64,000 nucleotides of DNA. It comes from Paramacrobiotus metropolitanus (lineage: Eukaryota; Tardigrada; Eutardigrada; Parachela; Macrobiotidae). Numbering within the stretch: position 1 is the first letter of the stretch; each line of letters begins with the position of its first letter. The notes under the pieces were generated by a model. The model was not told where the DNA came from and ran no database searches. It worked only from the letters and a program-made list of their open reading frames with translations. The DNA lies in assembly GCF_019649055.1 (NCBI RefSeq), contig NW_026570246.1, positions 620,001 through 684,000 on the forward strand, written 5' to 3'. Shown in pieces: positions 26,073 to 38,057 of the stretch. The translations under genes were made by a program, and so were the position numbers.

Positions 26073-28103
26073 ATGGCAAACAGGAATGATGCATGGATTT
26101 TATGTTTTACAGCATTAATTACAATGTCTTCCCAGGTAAAGATCGACAAAACACTGCAGCAAGGGCAATCTGGACCGGATGTGCTTGACGCTGTCATCAG
26201 TCGAATATCGCGAGTTTTCTCAGACGATAAAAACTATCTTCGCCGCACTGCATGCATGTTGGCACACCACCGCGGGAATCAACAATTCAACAAGGGAAAC
26301 ATATGGCAGGTAAAGTAAACTGAACAGAACTACAGTATATGAGCAGATATCTGTAGAAGTATGTAATCTTTTATGCACAATATATCTAGCTGTGCGAAGC
26401 GGCAAGTCGCTATTTAAATATTACTACCGACATGTGAAAAATGGTCTATATTCGGGCAGATTTCGGGCAAGCTACTTGAAGTTACTAAAGGCGCTCATGC
26501 ATCTCCTATTCTGCAAAATGTATACCTTCAAACTTCCAACAATGAGGAGTCTTTAGGGCCGGAAGTTTCACCAATCGACTGGAGAAGCGTAACTGTGGAA
26601 AACCTCAATCTGCCACTTTACTCCGGTCTTGCGGCTCGCATACTGCTAGAACTAGAATTATCCGGCGAACAGTATTACCTTTACGATTCGTACGACAAAC
26701 AAGCCTTGTACTGGAAGAAATTTTACAACATCCACCTTTTGCCAGAAGAAATAAAGCATCTAGCGATTAATTGCGGTGAACCAAACTGCACCAGTCGGTT
26801 GAATTTATGCATAGTTATGGACAGATCAGGAAGTATTAATCAAAACGATTATGACCATTCTCGTCTATTTGTTCGTGATTTGATTAATGTACTCACAATC
26901 GGACACGTAAGTGCGGCAGATACATTAAAACAGCCTGTGGACGGAGGATTTCAAAAAGGCCGTCATGGATCCCCTGAAAACACTGAATCCCAAGCGAGAA
27001 GGCATAACATGCACGGGAAATGCCATCATGCACTGTGTGGACGCTTTTCAGGCGTACAACTTTCTTCAGTCATCTACCGGCGTTCCAAATTACAACCTGG
27101 TGCTGACCGATGGCCACTCCAGTGGTGGCAAACTCTGCCCAGTCCACCTGACCACGGCGATCGGCGCAGCGCAAAAAGCCAATATAACCAACTTAGTTAT
27201 CGGAGTTGGACCAGATGTCAAGGAGAAAGAGCTGGATGATCTTGCCGGAAAACACGGAAAAGCATTTTCCGTGCTTAATGCCATAGAACTTCATAACAAA
27301 ATCGAGCAAATATTGCATTCGTCATGTAATGCAGTGCAAAAGGCAGTGGTGGGCGAGGTTATAACCGATAGCATTCTAAAAGGACAAAAACGAATTATTA
27401 GGTATTTCATTCTCATTATCTTATTAGTAATTCAGCTTATTATGTAGATTCTGCTACAGTACACTCTTCTACAACCAGTAACGTAACGCTAACAATGAGC
27501 TACTGCGTATGTATTATTAATTGTCCTTTGAAAATGTACACATTTGTTGTCCTTGTTCCTTAACATCGCACTCGAGGCGATTTCAGAGACAATGTAATAA
27601 GCGCCTTTTTGTACGCGCATTTCATTTGTGCATGACATGAAATCCTGTGATTAATCTGTTCTAGTTTAATTTTTCCTGAGCCCGGTATGGAAATCGCAAT
27701 AAGCACCGGTATTGGCGCCACAGAAGGCTACTGGGCGTGGGATTTCGAAGAACCGTCTCCCGCTGTCTATGACGGCATTATTTCAAACGGTGTTGGATAT
27801 ATTCCACACAAACAGCATCGTACGCCACGACACACTAAGGAAGACGAAAAGAGCAACTTGTCGAAAGAATCAAGAGTTTTTATCAGTATTGTTGGCTTGG
27901 CCGCACAAAACACATACACTTTTCAAGCTAGATCTCGACGTGCACGTATTTGGCTTTCCGTCTGTTATTTTAGCAGTGACAGGAGCTGTACATCGGGTAC
28001 GTCATCTCTGCAACAATATTTTCAAAAACAGGTTCATCACATTATTTTTGTCTTTATGACGTGGGTGGCAGCTGACATCATAAGATCAAAACTGATAGTA
28101 TGA
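26073..28103 (+). CDS. Secreted VWA-domain protein A (tandem paralogue)
   Basis: Four exons in phase: 26073-26309, 26460-26906, 26947-27401, 27665-28103, about 525 aa. The N-terminus is a probable signal peptide (NDAWILCFTALITMSS). A domain shared with the downstream gene follows (LRRTACMLAHHRG...GNIWQ, then LNLPLYSGLAARILLEL and QALYWKKFYN). A von Willebrand A domain then starts RLNLCIVMDRSGSIN, with MIDAS residues DxSGS, a Thr-containing TCTGNA and LVLTDGHS. Exon 2 meets exon 3 across just 40 nt (26907-26946). Compared with protein B, the segment for the strand after helix 1 (VHTALVIFSS and about 20 flanking residues) is missing there. The C-terminal beta-rich domain (PEPGMEIAIS... EEPSPAVYDG) matches protein B until the end, where the two diverge. 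Ligand and function unknown. It could be a decaying copy. Confidence 0.78.
26907..26946 (+). other. 40-nt candidate intron in VWA gene A
   Basis: GTAAGT donor and a weak ggacggag acceptor; removal joins two frames in phase (GH / DFKKAV). The acceptor lacks a pyrimidine tract, so this could instead mark a deletion that removed an exon. Confidence 0.5.
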
Positions 28104-29217
28104 GGTACGACTCCGCTGTGTAAAACTGATGCAATATACGTAATATGTAAACAGCGGATAACTGGTCGTGATGTGAAGACGGTGTACAAAATTTTTGAAG
28201 TGCACGGAATTTATTAAGAGAGAAGAAATTTCATAATGAATAAAACGATAATATTCTGCCAATCTTGCTGACTTCCTTTCTTATAAAGCAATCTGTCGGT
28301 TCATGTCATTGGGAAATTATTTGTATTTTATTAATGCGGACTCATTTAATTTTGCGGTGCGTTGTTAAACATAAGGAGATCCTGAAACATGCTATAATTA
28401 CATGGTGTCCAACTATCACCGGTATTTTTAGTCTCACCCTAATTAGAAGAGCAGTTTTGCAAATCTAATTAAGTTATTATGTACAAAGTACAATATACAA
28501 ACGTATAAGTATATCAAACGATTTAAATCGTACTCTATCGTGTGTTAGGAAATATGAAATACGAGACTATAGCACAAGTACAAAGGTAATACAGACCGCT
28601 CCTACAAAGTAAAGAATTTTATCTTTGCCGACTTCTCAAGGTCGCGCCGCACCTCTGATGGCTAACAACCGTCTACAGATAATGCTGGCGGCATGTCGTC
28701 AATGTCGTCAATTCATTTCTTTGTACTCTGAAAGATACGTTGCGACGTAGCACAATTTATTCGTACAAGGGATACAGTTAGACTTAATTGTTTTTTGAAT
28801 ACGTAATATTCTATACAAGTACCGTATTTGCATTGTTAAAATTCGCATGTACTGTACAATACAGTCTGTACCGTATAGGATAGCGGGTCTTGTATTTTTA
28901 GTTGCATATCGCGGTTGGCTAACATGTACATCAAATTGGTTCATAAGATTTAGACTACAGGTACAGTAGTAGCATTTCGGCGGTGATGCAATTAATACTC
29001 ATTGTCGATGTTAAGGACGTCATCTCATTCTAAGTCTGAAACTGTTATTATCATTCATATCTGGCCGATAAAGCGAGTATTTATGAATCACAATGCATCA
29101 CCTCAAGCGCCGTGTTCAGCGGCTTGTTCATTACCTGAAATGTGTGGATGACAGTTGTTTATTCCAACTATAGTGTGAACGTTAATTTATTGTTAGTTTT
29201 AAACCAAATTTTTTAAA
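28104..29217. other. Intergenic between the two VWA genes
   Basis: About 1.1 kb, AT-rich; no supported gene. Confidence 0.5.
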
Positions 29218-31741
29218 ATGAAACAAAATGCTGTCATCCCGTATTTTTGTACGGTTCTTACTCTGTTATATATGTGCTGCAGTTGCTCCAATGCTGCAGT
29301 AACCGATCTAACGCTACAGAGAGGTGCATCCGGTGAAAATGTAGTGAAAGCGGTGGTACATAAAATCCTCAAAATTTTTGGTGACGACAAGGATACACTA
29401 CGTCGAACGGCATGCGCTTTATCGCAGTACGGCGCTGTTCCTGATAGAGGCGGAATATGGCAGGTAATGAGCTGCTATATTAAACGGCATTAAACTGTTA
29501 GCTAAGTTATTAAGTAATAAATGTTACGATCAAGTGTTCTAGTTCAACTTGAAGATGTTCTTATGACCCGTTATGAATGCTATAACTCTTACTACTTACT
29601 ACTGGTACTGAATGGTCCGAACCTATTCCAGGCGGCGTTGATGAACAATATAACTGGCTCAGTCTGCATTAATGCGTATGGACGAGCACCAGTTATTTAA
29701 CTTTGAAATACATTGTGACACTACATCATTATGATGTAGTCTACGTAAAAATACTTTATGGAATCTTTATTTGAAAAACCTGCTGTATGTAGAGTAAGGC
29801 AATAAAATTACCCTTTAATATGAAAATGCTTATTGTATAGTTTGCGCTTAGTGAGTCAATTACAGTAATATTATATATCGTACACATGTATTTCCAAAAA
29901 GTGTTATATATTCTCTGGCCATACAGGTATCGGAAGAGATGTTTGAAGCTACCAAAAGGATGACAAAGTACAGTAAAGAAATCCAAAGGCATCTTAATGT
30001 AAAGTGGTCAGATATGACTAAAGACCAATTGGATTTGCCGCTCATTTCCGGACTTGCGGTACGTTTAGCTCTTTCTCTGGGAGAGGCCGCTGGTGAAAAG
30101 ATCCCCGACAGCTATGGAGAGCAGGCCCAATATTGGAAAAAATACTGTAATAGGTTTGCTGATTCCCAAGCGTTAGAAACAGCAATGCGATCATGCCGCG
30201 TAAAGCACTGTCCAGCACGCATGGACCTGTGCATTATGATGGATGCGTCTGGAAGTATCGAAGAGTCGAATTTCCAGCGTTCCCGTCAATTTGTTAAAGA
30301 TATGCTTGACGAGGTGGCAAATGATATGGTACGTTTATGTCTAACAAGTGCGGTCAAATTAATTTTACGTTTAGTAAATTAATTTCAAACTTACAAACGG
30401 ACTGATTGATTCAATTCAAAAATCTAATGTTTTACTACATTTTTAGGTGCACACGGCTTTAGTGATTTTTTCCAGCTATGTTCAGCCAGTGCTTTCCTTT
30501 GACAGCAGAATTTCGGATATTGCAGAAGCTGTAATGAATCCCTTACGAACTCCATATCTGCAAGGCAGCACACATACCTCTTTAGCTGTCGATTATTGCA
30601 TCGGCCAGTTCGAAACCTTTGTCCAGAGTGCTGTCGGCACCCCGAAGATTAATTTTTTGCTAACTGATGGACAATCGAATGGCCCATACGACAACAGTCT
30701 GGCCGAAAGCGCAGCGACAGCCCTTGCGGCCAACATTACGTCCTTTGCTATCGGCGTCGGGAACGACATAAATATGACCGAACTGTTATTAGTGACCGGC
30801 AACAGGGAAGATCGTATTCTCACTGTCAACAGTCCGCTAGGATTAGCACGGGATAAAATATTACAACTGGCTCAAACTACTTGCATGATACCGCTCAATC
30901 CGCCCTTTGGGAAACGGACTACCGACACGGTGGAAAAGGATCAGAGCCGTATAATCGGGTAAATCAAGCACTGTTACAATTACAACTAGATTATCTACAA
31001 ATTATTCTTGCATTGTGGTTTTTCGAATGCTCCTTCGTAAAGAATAAAGCTCAACATCCGATATTAATGCCCATGAGTTGAAAATTATCGGGCAGCTTTT
31101 TTAAATAGGTTCGGCTCGCTTAATTAATAGCAATACAACGATACAACAAGAATTATTAGCCGTTGATGATATAGTTGACATTCTATTTGTGACCGCATTT
31201 GAATTCTTGTTTTCCGAGTTGTCTGAGAATGCTCTTGATATGAACGAAAATTACATAATTACCGTATTGTTCTTTTAGTTTACACCTGCCTGAGCCGGGT
31301 TTGGAAATTGCTATTGATGCTTCTGAGGGAAGCGTAGTGGTATATTATGCTTACGATTTCGAAGTCCCATCAGCAGCGGTACATGATGGAAAACTTCCTG
31401 GTAACGGAGGATTTGTTCCTCCTAAACCGTCCCACGTCCAGCGCCGGGTGAGAGATACCTCGGCGGCAACCTTCATCCAGTCTGCCATCGATAAGCCAGG
31501 GGTTTACATCAGTATCACCGGAATCGAGGAGCGCAACACGTACAGTTTCGTAGCTGAACCACGGCGGGTTCCGCCACTGCCGTGGTGTCTGGAACGTATG
31601 AACGACCACAAACCTCGCATTTGGCTCTGCGTAGAGCCGTATAATGATCCAACCAGCGCTGGTGCAGTCTTTCTCCTCAGTCGACGAAGCCTTGATTCCG
31701 TGTTTATGTTGATGTTAACACTCCTTATTGTGCATTTGTGA
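29218..31741 (+). CDS. Secreted VWA-domain protein B (tandem paralogue)
   Basis: Four exons in phase: 29218-29463, 29927-30328, 30447-30958, 31279-31741, about 540 aa. It has a signal peptide (VIPYFCTVLTLLYMCCSCSNA). The shared N-terminal domain reads DKDTLRRTACALSQYG...GGIWQVSEEMFEAT and continues to LDLPLISGLAVRLALSL and QAQYWKKYCN. The VWA domain begins RMDLCIMMDASGSIEESNF, then VHTALVIFSSYVQPVLSFDS, HTSLAVDYC, and INFLLTDGQSNG, so MIDAS residues and all core strands are present. A beta-rich C-terminal domain (PEPGLEIAID... VPSAAVHDGKL) leads to a hydrophobic terminus (SVFMLMLTLLIVHL), which suggests a GPI-anchor signal or tail anchor. Same exon number, positions and phases as protein A show tandem duplication. 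Probable metal-dependent adhesion or matrix role; the N-terminal domain I do not recognise by name. Confidence 0.85.
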
Positions 31742-32785
31742 ACTAGTCGCTCATCTGTGAATTTGTAATTATGATCTCCTGGCTCTCCAGTCCAACCATG
31801 CGTATTTAGCCACTTGTTTTTTGCGTCATTTCGCAAGAAATGAGAAAAACATTAATTGCAACTGTGTCTAAGCTCAAGAAATCACTGTAGGTACAAAGTG
31901 GGCCTAATCTTAAAGCTTTAAAAACTTTAAAACTTCAAAACTTTTAAAAACTTTAAAAACTTTTAAACTACCCTCCAAGAAATACACGAACGAAGATGTG
32001 ACACCAGTAGGTACTTCACTGCAAGTTACAGTGTGAATTGTGACCTTTTCGCGTCGCGCTAATGAAGTGGCATTAATCTGTGTATGGTTAAAAAATTAAA
32101 AATACCTACAAGAGTACAAGTAGTATGCGTGCTCACATTACAGATTCACTCAGCTACTTGTATGTTCAAAATCAGTACGAGTATTAGTGGTTTATATTGT
32201 ACACACCTGCATGATTTATGGGTGGTATCTACTGCAAAAAAATATGAATTACTGAAGGTTTACCAGCTCAAATTGTTTTATCTGCTAAATTTGTTTTAAT
32301 TTTTGTAGTTGGCATGAATGAATTATGGCAAAACTACGAATCGATTTTCTCGCGCCGAAATACAAGATCAAAAGCAGTAAGCAAGGACTTTTAATGTTGT
32401 TGTCAGGTAGAATTTTTGAATGTGCACACAAAATACAACTCTCATTACGTTTAGCTGTGGGTACATAATAATTATTATAGTACCATAAATGTTAAGTATG
32501 CCTCCAATTACTGTGTACGTAGTGCTAGAGAAGTACACATGGAACTATTGTACGCTGGTGTAACAACTGGAACACGTGCATCTGTAGCTCTTTTAATCTG
32601 ATCGTTGTTTTGGTCTTGCGTTTAAAGTGCTTGGCTCATTAATTTACACCGATAAAATGTTACGACAGTTATAAATAAAGGCGCGGATCATAATGAGTAT
32701 CAGAATTACAGAAATTAACCAGACATCCGCAAAACCAGGAAGTAGAAGGAACATTAACAATTACTGCGAATCATTATTCAGTAAT
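31742..32785. other. Intergenic, VWA B to Gly-rich gene 1
   Basis: About 1 kb; contains the A/T-rich tandem array at 31908-31972 and a TACGAGTA octamer at 32176. No supported gene. Confidence 0.5.
31908..31972 (+). repeat. Degenerate tandem repeat of AAAACTTT-type units
   Basis: About six imperfect copies of an 8-11 nt unit (CTTTAAAAA / CTTTTAAAAA) run head to tail. It is a low-complexity array 170 nt after the VWA B stop codon; probably replication slippage. Confidence 0.75.
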
Positions 32786-33494
32786 CTATTTGCCTCCAAA
32801 ACCCATTGCTGAGCCGGACCCAAATCCTCTCCCACTAGTGCCGGAGAAGCCGACGTTGTTTGTATACACTTGACCATTGCCGCCCGGTACCCAGGTGTTG
32901 GTGTGACCGACAGCAGTAGGAAATCCACCGTTGACGGAACCGAACGCGTTCCCGTCGGACCGACCACCTCCGTAGGCATTGGAATTGGAAATGGTATTTA
33001 CTTGATTAACCCCAAAACCGGTAATGGCGTCAGCGAAATTAACGCCTGTAGGCGATTCCTCTGACGGCGAAAGCGGGATACATAGGACGGTAAAGAAGTT
33101 TCTGCAACGAATTCTTAATTTAAGTTAAGACGACTATGAGATCGATCGTACATGCAGTCTTTTACCAGTAAAAACAATAGTGTTTATTAAATTAACAGAA
33201 GTAAATTAATAGTCTTCCCAAAATAATTTTTATTGAGCGTAGCCTCTAGGATAATAATATTTGCGTACGCCGTGTCACTTACAGTACATTCATATGCAAA
33301 CATATAAATTCAGACAAAATACAAAAATAACTTATATTAATGACAAAAACTTAACTCCTGAAACTTAAAATAATTTTTCAATGTAAGCAGTAGCAGATGT
33401 GCTTAGATTATAAGAGCTGATTTTGCTTGCCGCTTTTACCTGCGAATGATAAGGATGATATCGCAAGGAGGAAAAAGCCGGCGATTATCTGCAT
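32786..33494 (-). CDS. Small secreted Gly/Asn/Ser-rich protein 1
   Basis: Two-exon gene, not visible as a Met-initiated frame over its main exon. Exon 1 (33494-33440) encodes a complete signal peptide, MQIIAGFFLLAISSLSFA, and ends in phase 1 at a GTAAAA donor. Exon 2 (best acceptor gccgtcag, exon 33060-32786) continues EESPTGVNFADAITGFGVNQ and then a Gly/Asn/Ser/Thr-rich stretch (NAYGGGRSDGNAFG, NGQVYTNNVGFSG) ending in SAMGFGGK and a stop. Total about 109 aa. An alternative acceptor 14 nt further in, also phase 1, would remove five residues. Composition suggests a structural or cuticle-type secreted protein; no domain recognised. Same plan as the gene at 36319-36825. Confidence 0.75.
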
Positions 33495-34938
33495 GGCGCA
33501 AAATAAATTTGCAATATCCGATCACAGATCAAACAAACCAGAGGTCACTTTACGATTACTACTCGATAGACTAGATATGTATATGGCCTTCCTAATGACG
33601 TGTTTCGTAGGTTTTTGAACCTCCGTAATCAAGGACCTTGTAACACTTAAATAGGCTTTTAAAAGCTGTGCGTGCGTATGTTGATGCGAGATGCGAAGTA
33701 AATACTTTTGTCAACGTTCTTATATTTTGTAGAAAGTGAATACGCACGGCATGGATTTCGCTAATTGCAAACGCTGAGATCTTGTTAGCCTGAGGGTAAA
33801 TAAGTCGGAAAAGGAACTTTCTTAATAACATTATGCACTCTATCAGGTGTTTCGCTGCAATGGAAGTCAATAAATTTACGGACATTCGCGTAAAACTGAA
33901 TATTTTACGCCGATTGTGAGAAGTGGCGACAGTCATTACATATGCAACCGGAAACCAGCCAGTTACGGTTTTAGTCGTGGTTATACTAATGTCACAGACA
34001 CGCGAGTGACGAAACGGATTCATTGGTATAACCAATTCGCCGGTTGGTGATCCTTATTAATAATGATCAGAATAATATTATGAAAAACTACTTTGCTTTT
34101 CGGTATTTTGTTGCAGTTCTGAGACACGTCGGTAACCGTTAACCTTGTTGTACTGTCGGGCTTGTCAAATGAATAATTCTCTGTACGACATCGAATTAAA
34201 TCTGATGCGTGCGTTTTAAACGTTTCGCTCGAAGTTTGATACTGCGAAATGGTTTAATGTGTAAAACTTTACATAGTAAAAAATTTTAACGTGATTTAAT
34301 AGGAAGCGTGCAAATAGGAAGCGCTCAGCGTTGCAGTATAAAAATATTTATTTTGGGATTTTTATTTGAACACTTTGTGTGGTTCGAAGGTTCCGTTACG
34401 CTCCTTTACGGGGTCCTGCGTAAATAAAACCAGCTGGTAAGTTACTTACCCTATTAGATTATCCAAATGCGCTGAAATACCTCAATCGGTTCCAGGGTTA
34501 TACCGTATTAAATTCAAACACTCGTATCGCGACTCGCGAGCAGAGCGTAGAATATTTCATTCTATTTTGAATAAAAGAAACCACCTTTTTTTAATACGCG
34601 TACTCGTTGTTCATGAATACGAGTACGTCAATACCACGTCCTGCTCAGCTACAATGCACAGTTCCGGTGGGAAACGCCAAATCCGAGCTCACGTTTTTAA
34701 AACACTATTCAAAGATGCAGTAACATTTAAAGAAAACGCCACAACTCAAACGCCACAGCCCTTCAAACAAAAGGCAGAATTCTTCGCTCTTATTTAATTA
34801 ATACTACTCTGTAAAATCCATCAAGCCATCGACAAACCACCAAGTTATAAAAAAATTACCGGAATCCGAATACAATCTCGCACATATCTGAACTTCACGA
34901 AGCTGCAGTAGAACTTATCAATCAAATGACAAATCCTT
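33495..34938. other. Intergenic, about 1.4 kb
   Basis: No supported gene. A 147-codon minus frame at 34035-33592 has no recognisable domain and is not counted. A TACGAGTA octamer lies at 34618. Confidence 0.5.
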
Positions 34939-35490
34939 TCACTTCTTTTTCACCAATTTTTTTTGTTTCATGCCCATGCCGATATCGACACATTCCAGCT
35001 CCACCAGTCCCTGTTGATCCAGTATCGCTTTAGGTAGTGCGATGCCTTCGCCAAGTGTTTTTGGTATCACAGTAATAACGTACTCGTCAATCAGTCCATG
35101 GTCGTAGAAAACCTCAATCACTTTTACACCACCCACCAGCCAGACTGTTCTCATACCATCTTTTTCCAAGCGCGTCATTAAATCGGGAGCGCGAAGCGAC
35201 GTAAACTCGACATGGGCGTCAGGCGACTGTGTGGGCTTGGGAAGTTCGCGCTGATGTGTGAGCACGAAGGATTTTTTCCCGGGATACGGCCACGGTCCGA
35301 ACGTTAGGATTTGTTCGTACGTGGTGCGGCCCATCACCAGCGCATCCACGGATGCGTAGAAGTCTTTGTAACCGAAATCCTCGGCTGCGCCATCTTCTGG
35401 GGGAGGAGGCAACCAGTCTACTCCGCCATTCTTATCGGCTATGAAACCATCTTTGCTGGTCGCAATATACAGAATCACTTTTGGCACCAT
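34939..35490 (-). CDS. RibD C-terminal / dihydrofolate-reductase-like oxidoreductase, intronless
   Basis: A 183-aa single-exon protein of the RibD C-terminal domain superfamily, the fold shared by dihydrofolate reductase and bacterial pyrimidine reductases and commonly found as small stand-alone bacterial proteins. Visible features: KVILYIATSKDGFIADKNGG at the N-terminus (first strand and the DGxIA motif), VDALVMGRTTYEQIL (NADPH-binding MGRxTYE motif) and TVWLVGGVKVIEVF (GG dinucleotide-binding turn) followed by LIDEYVITVIP. The length fits the full domain. Substrate unknown. It has no intron and no signal peptide, unlike most neighbours. A bacterial origin is possible but base composition does not distinguish it from neighbouring exons. 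Confidence 0.88.
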   Translation of the reverse strand: MVPKVILYIATSKDGFIADKNGGVDWLPPPPEDGAAEDFGYKDFYASVDALVMGRTTYEQILTFGPWPYPGKKSFVLTHQRELPKPTQSPDAHVEFTSLRAPDLMTRLEKDGMRTVWLVGGVKVIEVFYDHGLIDEYVITVIPKTLGEGIALPKAILDQQGLVELECVDIGMGMKQKKLVKKK

Positions 35491-36318
35491 CGTTTCACGC
35501 TACGTGCTGCAATAAAACCAGGAACAAATAATTAACGGCTAACACTAGCAATAACTGTAGTCTGTATTAAAAGAGTAGAGAAATACTTAAAAATTAATAG
35601 GCACGACAGATTCTTCACGTGTAACATTTCAGTTTCCAGTTTCCCCAGAGTTTGGATCGCATTTCGCATTTCGTTTGGATCGCATTGAGTTTGCCGTGTT
35701 TGCTTCGAAGTTCGAAGTGCGGTAGCTGGCTCATGATCAGCTGGTTGTGCAGTAGCCTACCTTTACTGGGGCGCGGCTACTTCAATAACCTCGTACTTAT
35801 CAACTTTTTGGCTCGCTGTGCTCACTATTGTGCTGACTGCTGACGTTGACTCGTAAATAAATCCCAATACAATAGATAAATTTTGATTATTTCTCACCAA
35901 TAAAGTGTAACTGCAACAACCCATAATAACGACAGAAAAGTAAATCGCGCTCCGATTGAAATCTTCAGGCTAACGAACGTTGTAAATGGCTTTTGGTGTA
36001 TTGACTGAATCCGCCGGGCGCTGGCATAGCTTTACGTAATAAAAATGGTAGCTACTGTACAAGTACGAGTGGACACTGGTCAATCACAACGTTAGCATCG
36101 TTGCGTAATGCCCGATAGTTTTAATATTTAATCCACAGAAACAAAAACAATAACATATTGTACGTTCATAATTCGCGCCCATAAGATGTCAGTATAAGCG
36201 TTGCAAAACAAAAGCGAGCTGTGTTTCATTGTGTCTCAGTTGTACACTAATTTTTGGATGCATATATAGATATGCACACAAACACTGGATTAACTCTAAT
36301 AAAGTGTCTAGAAATAAG
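35491..36318. other. Intergenic between reductase-like gene and Gly-rich gene 2
   Basis: About 830 nt; no supported gene. Confidence 0.5.
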
Positions 36319-36825
36319 TTATCGTCTATAGTAATAGCCTCCCCATCTTCCATAGTTGTTCCCGTAATTACTATTGCTCATCGCTGCTCCAAAGGCATTG
36401 GCTCCTAATCCGGACGCACCAGACCAGTTATTTGCATAACCACTGGAACCCCATGGATTTGAGTTGGTGTAGGCCGTATTTCTTGTTGCGGCATTGCCCC
36501 AAAGCGCGGAAGCACCACCAAGCGCATTTGCGTTGCTTCCTCCCCAGTTGTTGCCATAATTACCACCATAATAACCACCTCCGAACCCTATTAAATCCAT
36601 AATAAATTATGAAAAATGTCGATGTATCATGAATGCAGAAAGACTTCGCGCCAAAAGAAATTGCATCTACGTCGGGTATTAAGCGCACTAACGGTAAGTA
36701 CAGTGTTATAACTTGTAACAACAACCGTTGCAATGCTTACCTCCAAATCCTCCGAAATTATTGCCGTACCAGGCAAACGCTTGTGCAACTAAGCAGAGTA
36801 CAACGACTACCGTGCGGAAGAACAT
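36319..36825 (-). CDS. Small secreted Gly/Asn/Tyr-rich protein 2
   Basis: Two exons in phase: 36825-36741 and 36587-36319, about 117 aa. Exon 1 encodes the signal peptide MFFRTVVVVLCLVAQAFA plus WYGNNFGGFG and ends in phase 1 at a GTAAGC donor. Exon 2 continues GFGGGYYGGNYGNNWGG and carries Gly, Asn, Ala, Ser and Tyr in low-complexity order (SNPWGSSGYANNWSG), ending GRWGGYYYRR. Tyr- and Gly-rich secreted proteins are often cuticle, silk-like or adhesive structural proteins; that role is inferred from composition only. A TATA box sits 126 nt upstream of the start codon. Confidence 0.85.
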
Positions 36826-38057
36826 TTTCGTATTATGAAAAAATGTTGAAAAAATTTTTAAGACAAAGGTAACGTATTTGGTTTGTTTTGCCCCAAACTG
36901 ATAAGATGGACTGAAGCTGCTGTATCGATTTAATCTGCTGCCAACTCTCGTCTTTATATGCCTTCCAAGTCTAAAAGTCTGCAGTGTTAAAGTCACACCG
37001 GCTACGTTTTGCTTCTAGATATCCGGTGGGTGGTCATTAATTAAGTCATTATCATAATGGATTATTTTTTTGCGGTATAGGGGCGATATCGGTATAATAA
37101 TTTCGTATGCACATCGGACGCGTTTCGCAAAACCCACCGAACAACATTCTACGAACACTACCGGTTTGTATATAAAAAATGGCTCATTTATTCCACGTGT
37201 TTGACTGAACAGAAGCAGATATCATAAGAACTCGATGACCTTGTAAGTTTTTGGCAAAGGATAGCTATTAGGAATTTTTAGCCAATATATGTAAGTGTGT
37301 GCACAAAAACTGATTTACAACTTTAATTTAATTTCTGTACGAGGACAACAACTTAACTTATAAAGAGAGCAGCATGTATTATGACCTGGTGATCTGATGC
37401 CAGAATTTACAGAACAGGCACGTAATTTAAATTTTGCTGAATTTAACGGAATAGCATGACAGTCTGAGAACCGTATATAACACGCTAGTGCTGATGACCG
37501 TTGAATAAGTGTACAAAGTTTCCTAGCATTATTCTCATAAAACTGCCACACTGCTGGCGAGTGACTGGATGAGTTTCGGGCAACACCATTAAGGATTTCG
37601 CTTGCTTCCGGTATCGCTGGTTTTTGTACTGATGTTTAAAATAAATAAGAGTGCATGCATACGATGTTATACGTGTAGCGTCAGACAGACGTTGTAAACT
37701 TCTAGTAGCCTATGACTTGTGGTTAGTTTTTACGCACTCCCGGTGTAAGTTTAATTCATATTCATACAAATACCGCACAGGTTGCCGCTGCAAGTACGGA
37801 CACAGTAATGCTATGCACACCGGGCAGCATGACTAAGGCAGAAAAAAGCTAATCCACATAAAAGAATTTATGATTGATAGACGATTCTATTTTGTCCACT
37901 AAAGAAGAGCGTCTGAGTATTCTACCCAATGGCATAAAAACATCAAAATATTATATAATGAAACCAGTAACGCTTTGTCCGCAGCGAAGTTCAACCTGGT
38001 TTTGTTTGTCAGGTGTGCTAGGGACGTTTTCGAAACCGCCGTGTCTGTGAGTTTTAC
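36826..38057. other. Shared upstream region of Gly-rich gene 2 and the peroxidase
   Basis: About 1.2 kb between two divergent secreted-protein genes. Apart from the minus-strand TATA box I see no supported element or gene. Confidence 0.5.
36951..36960 (-). promoter_or_regulatory. TATA box of Gly-rich gene 2
   Basis: CATATAAAGA on the minus strand, 126 nt upstream of the start codon at 36825. Distance and match suit a TATA promoter with a transcript start near 36925; the start itself is inferred. Confidence 0.55.

Noticed and set aside
31908-31972. Possible CRISPR-like or satellite array
   Set aside because: Units are short, contiguous and degenerate with no spacers; simple A/T slippage is enough.
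33592-34035. 147-codon minus-strand open frame
   Set aside because: No recognisable domain, signal peptide or splice partner; composition looks like translated AT-rich intergenic DNA.
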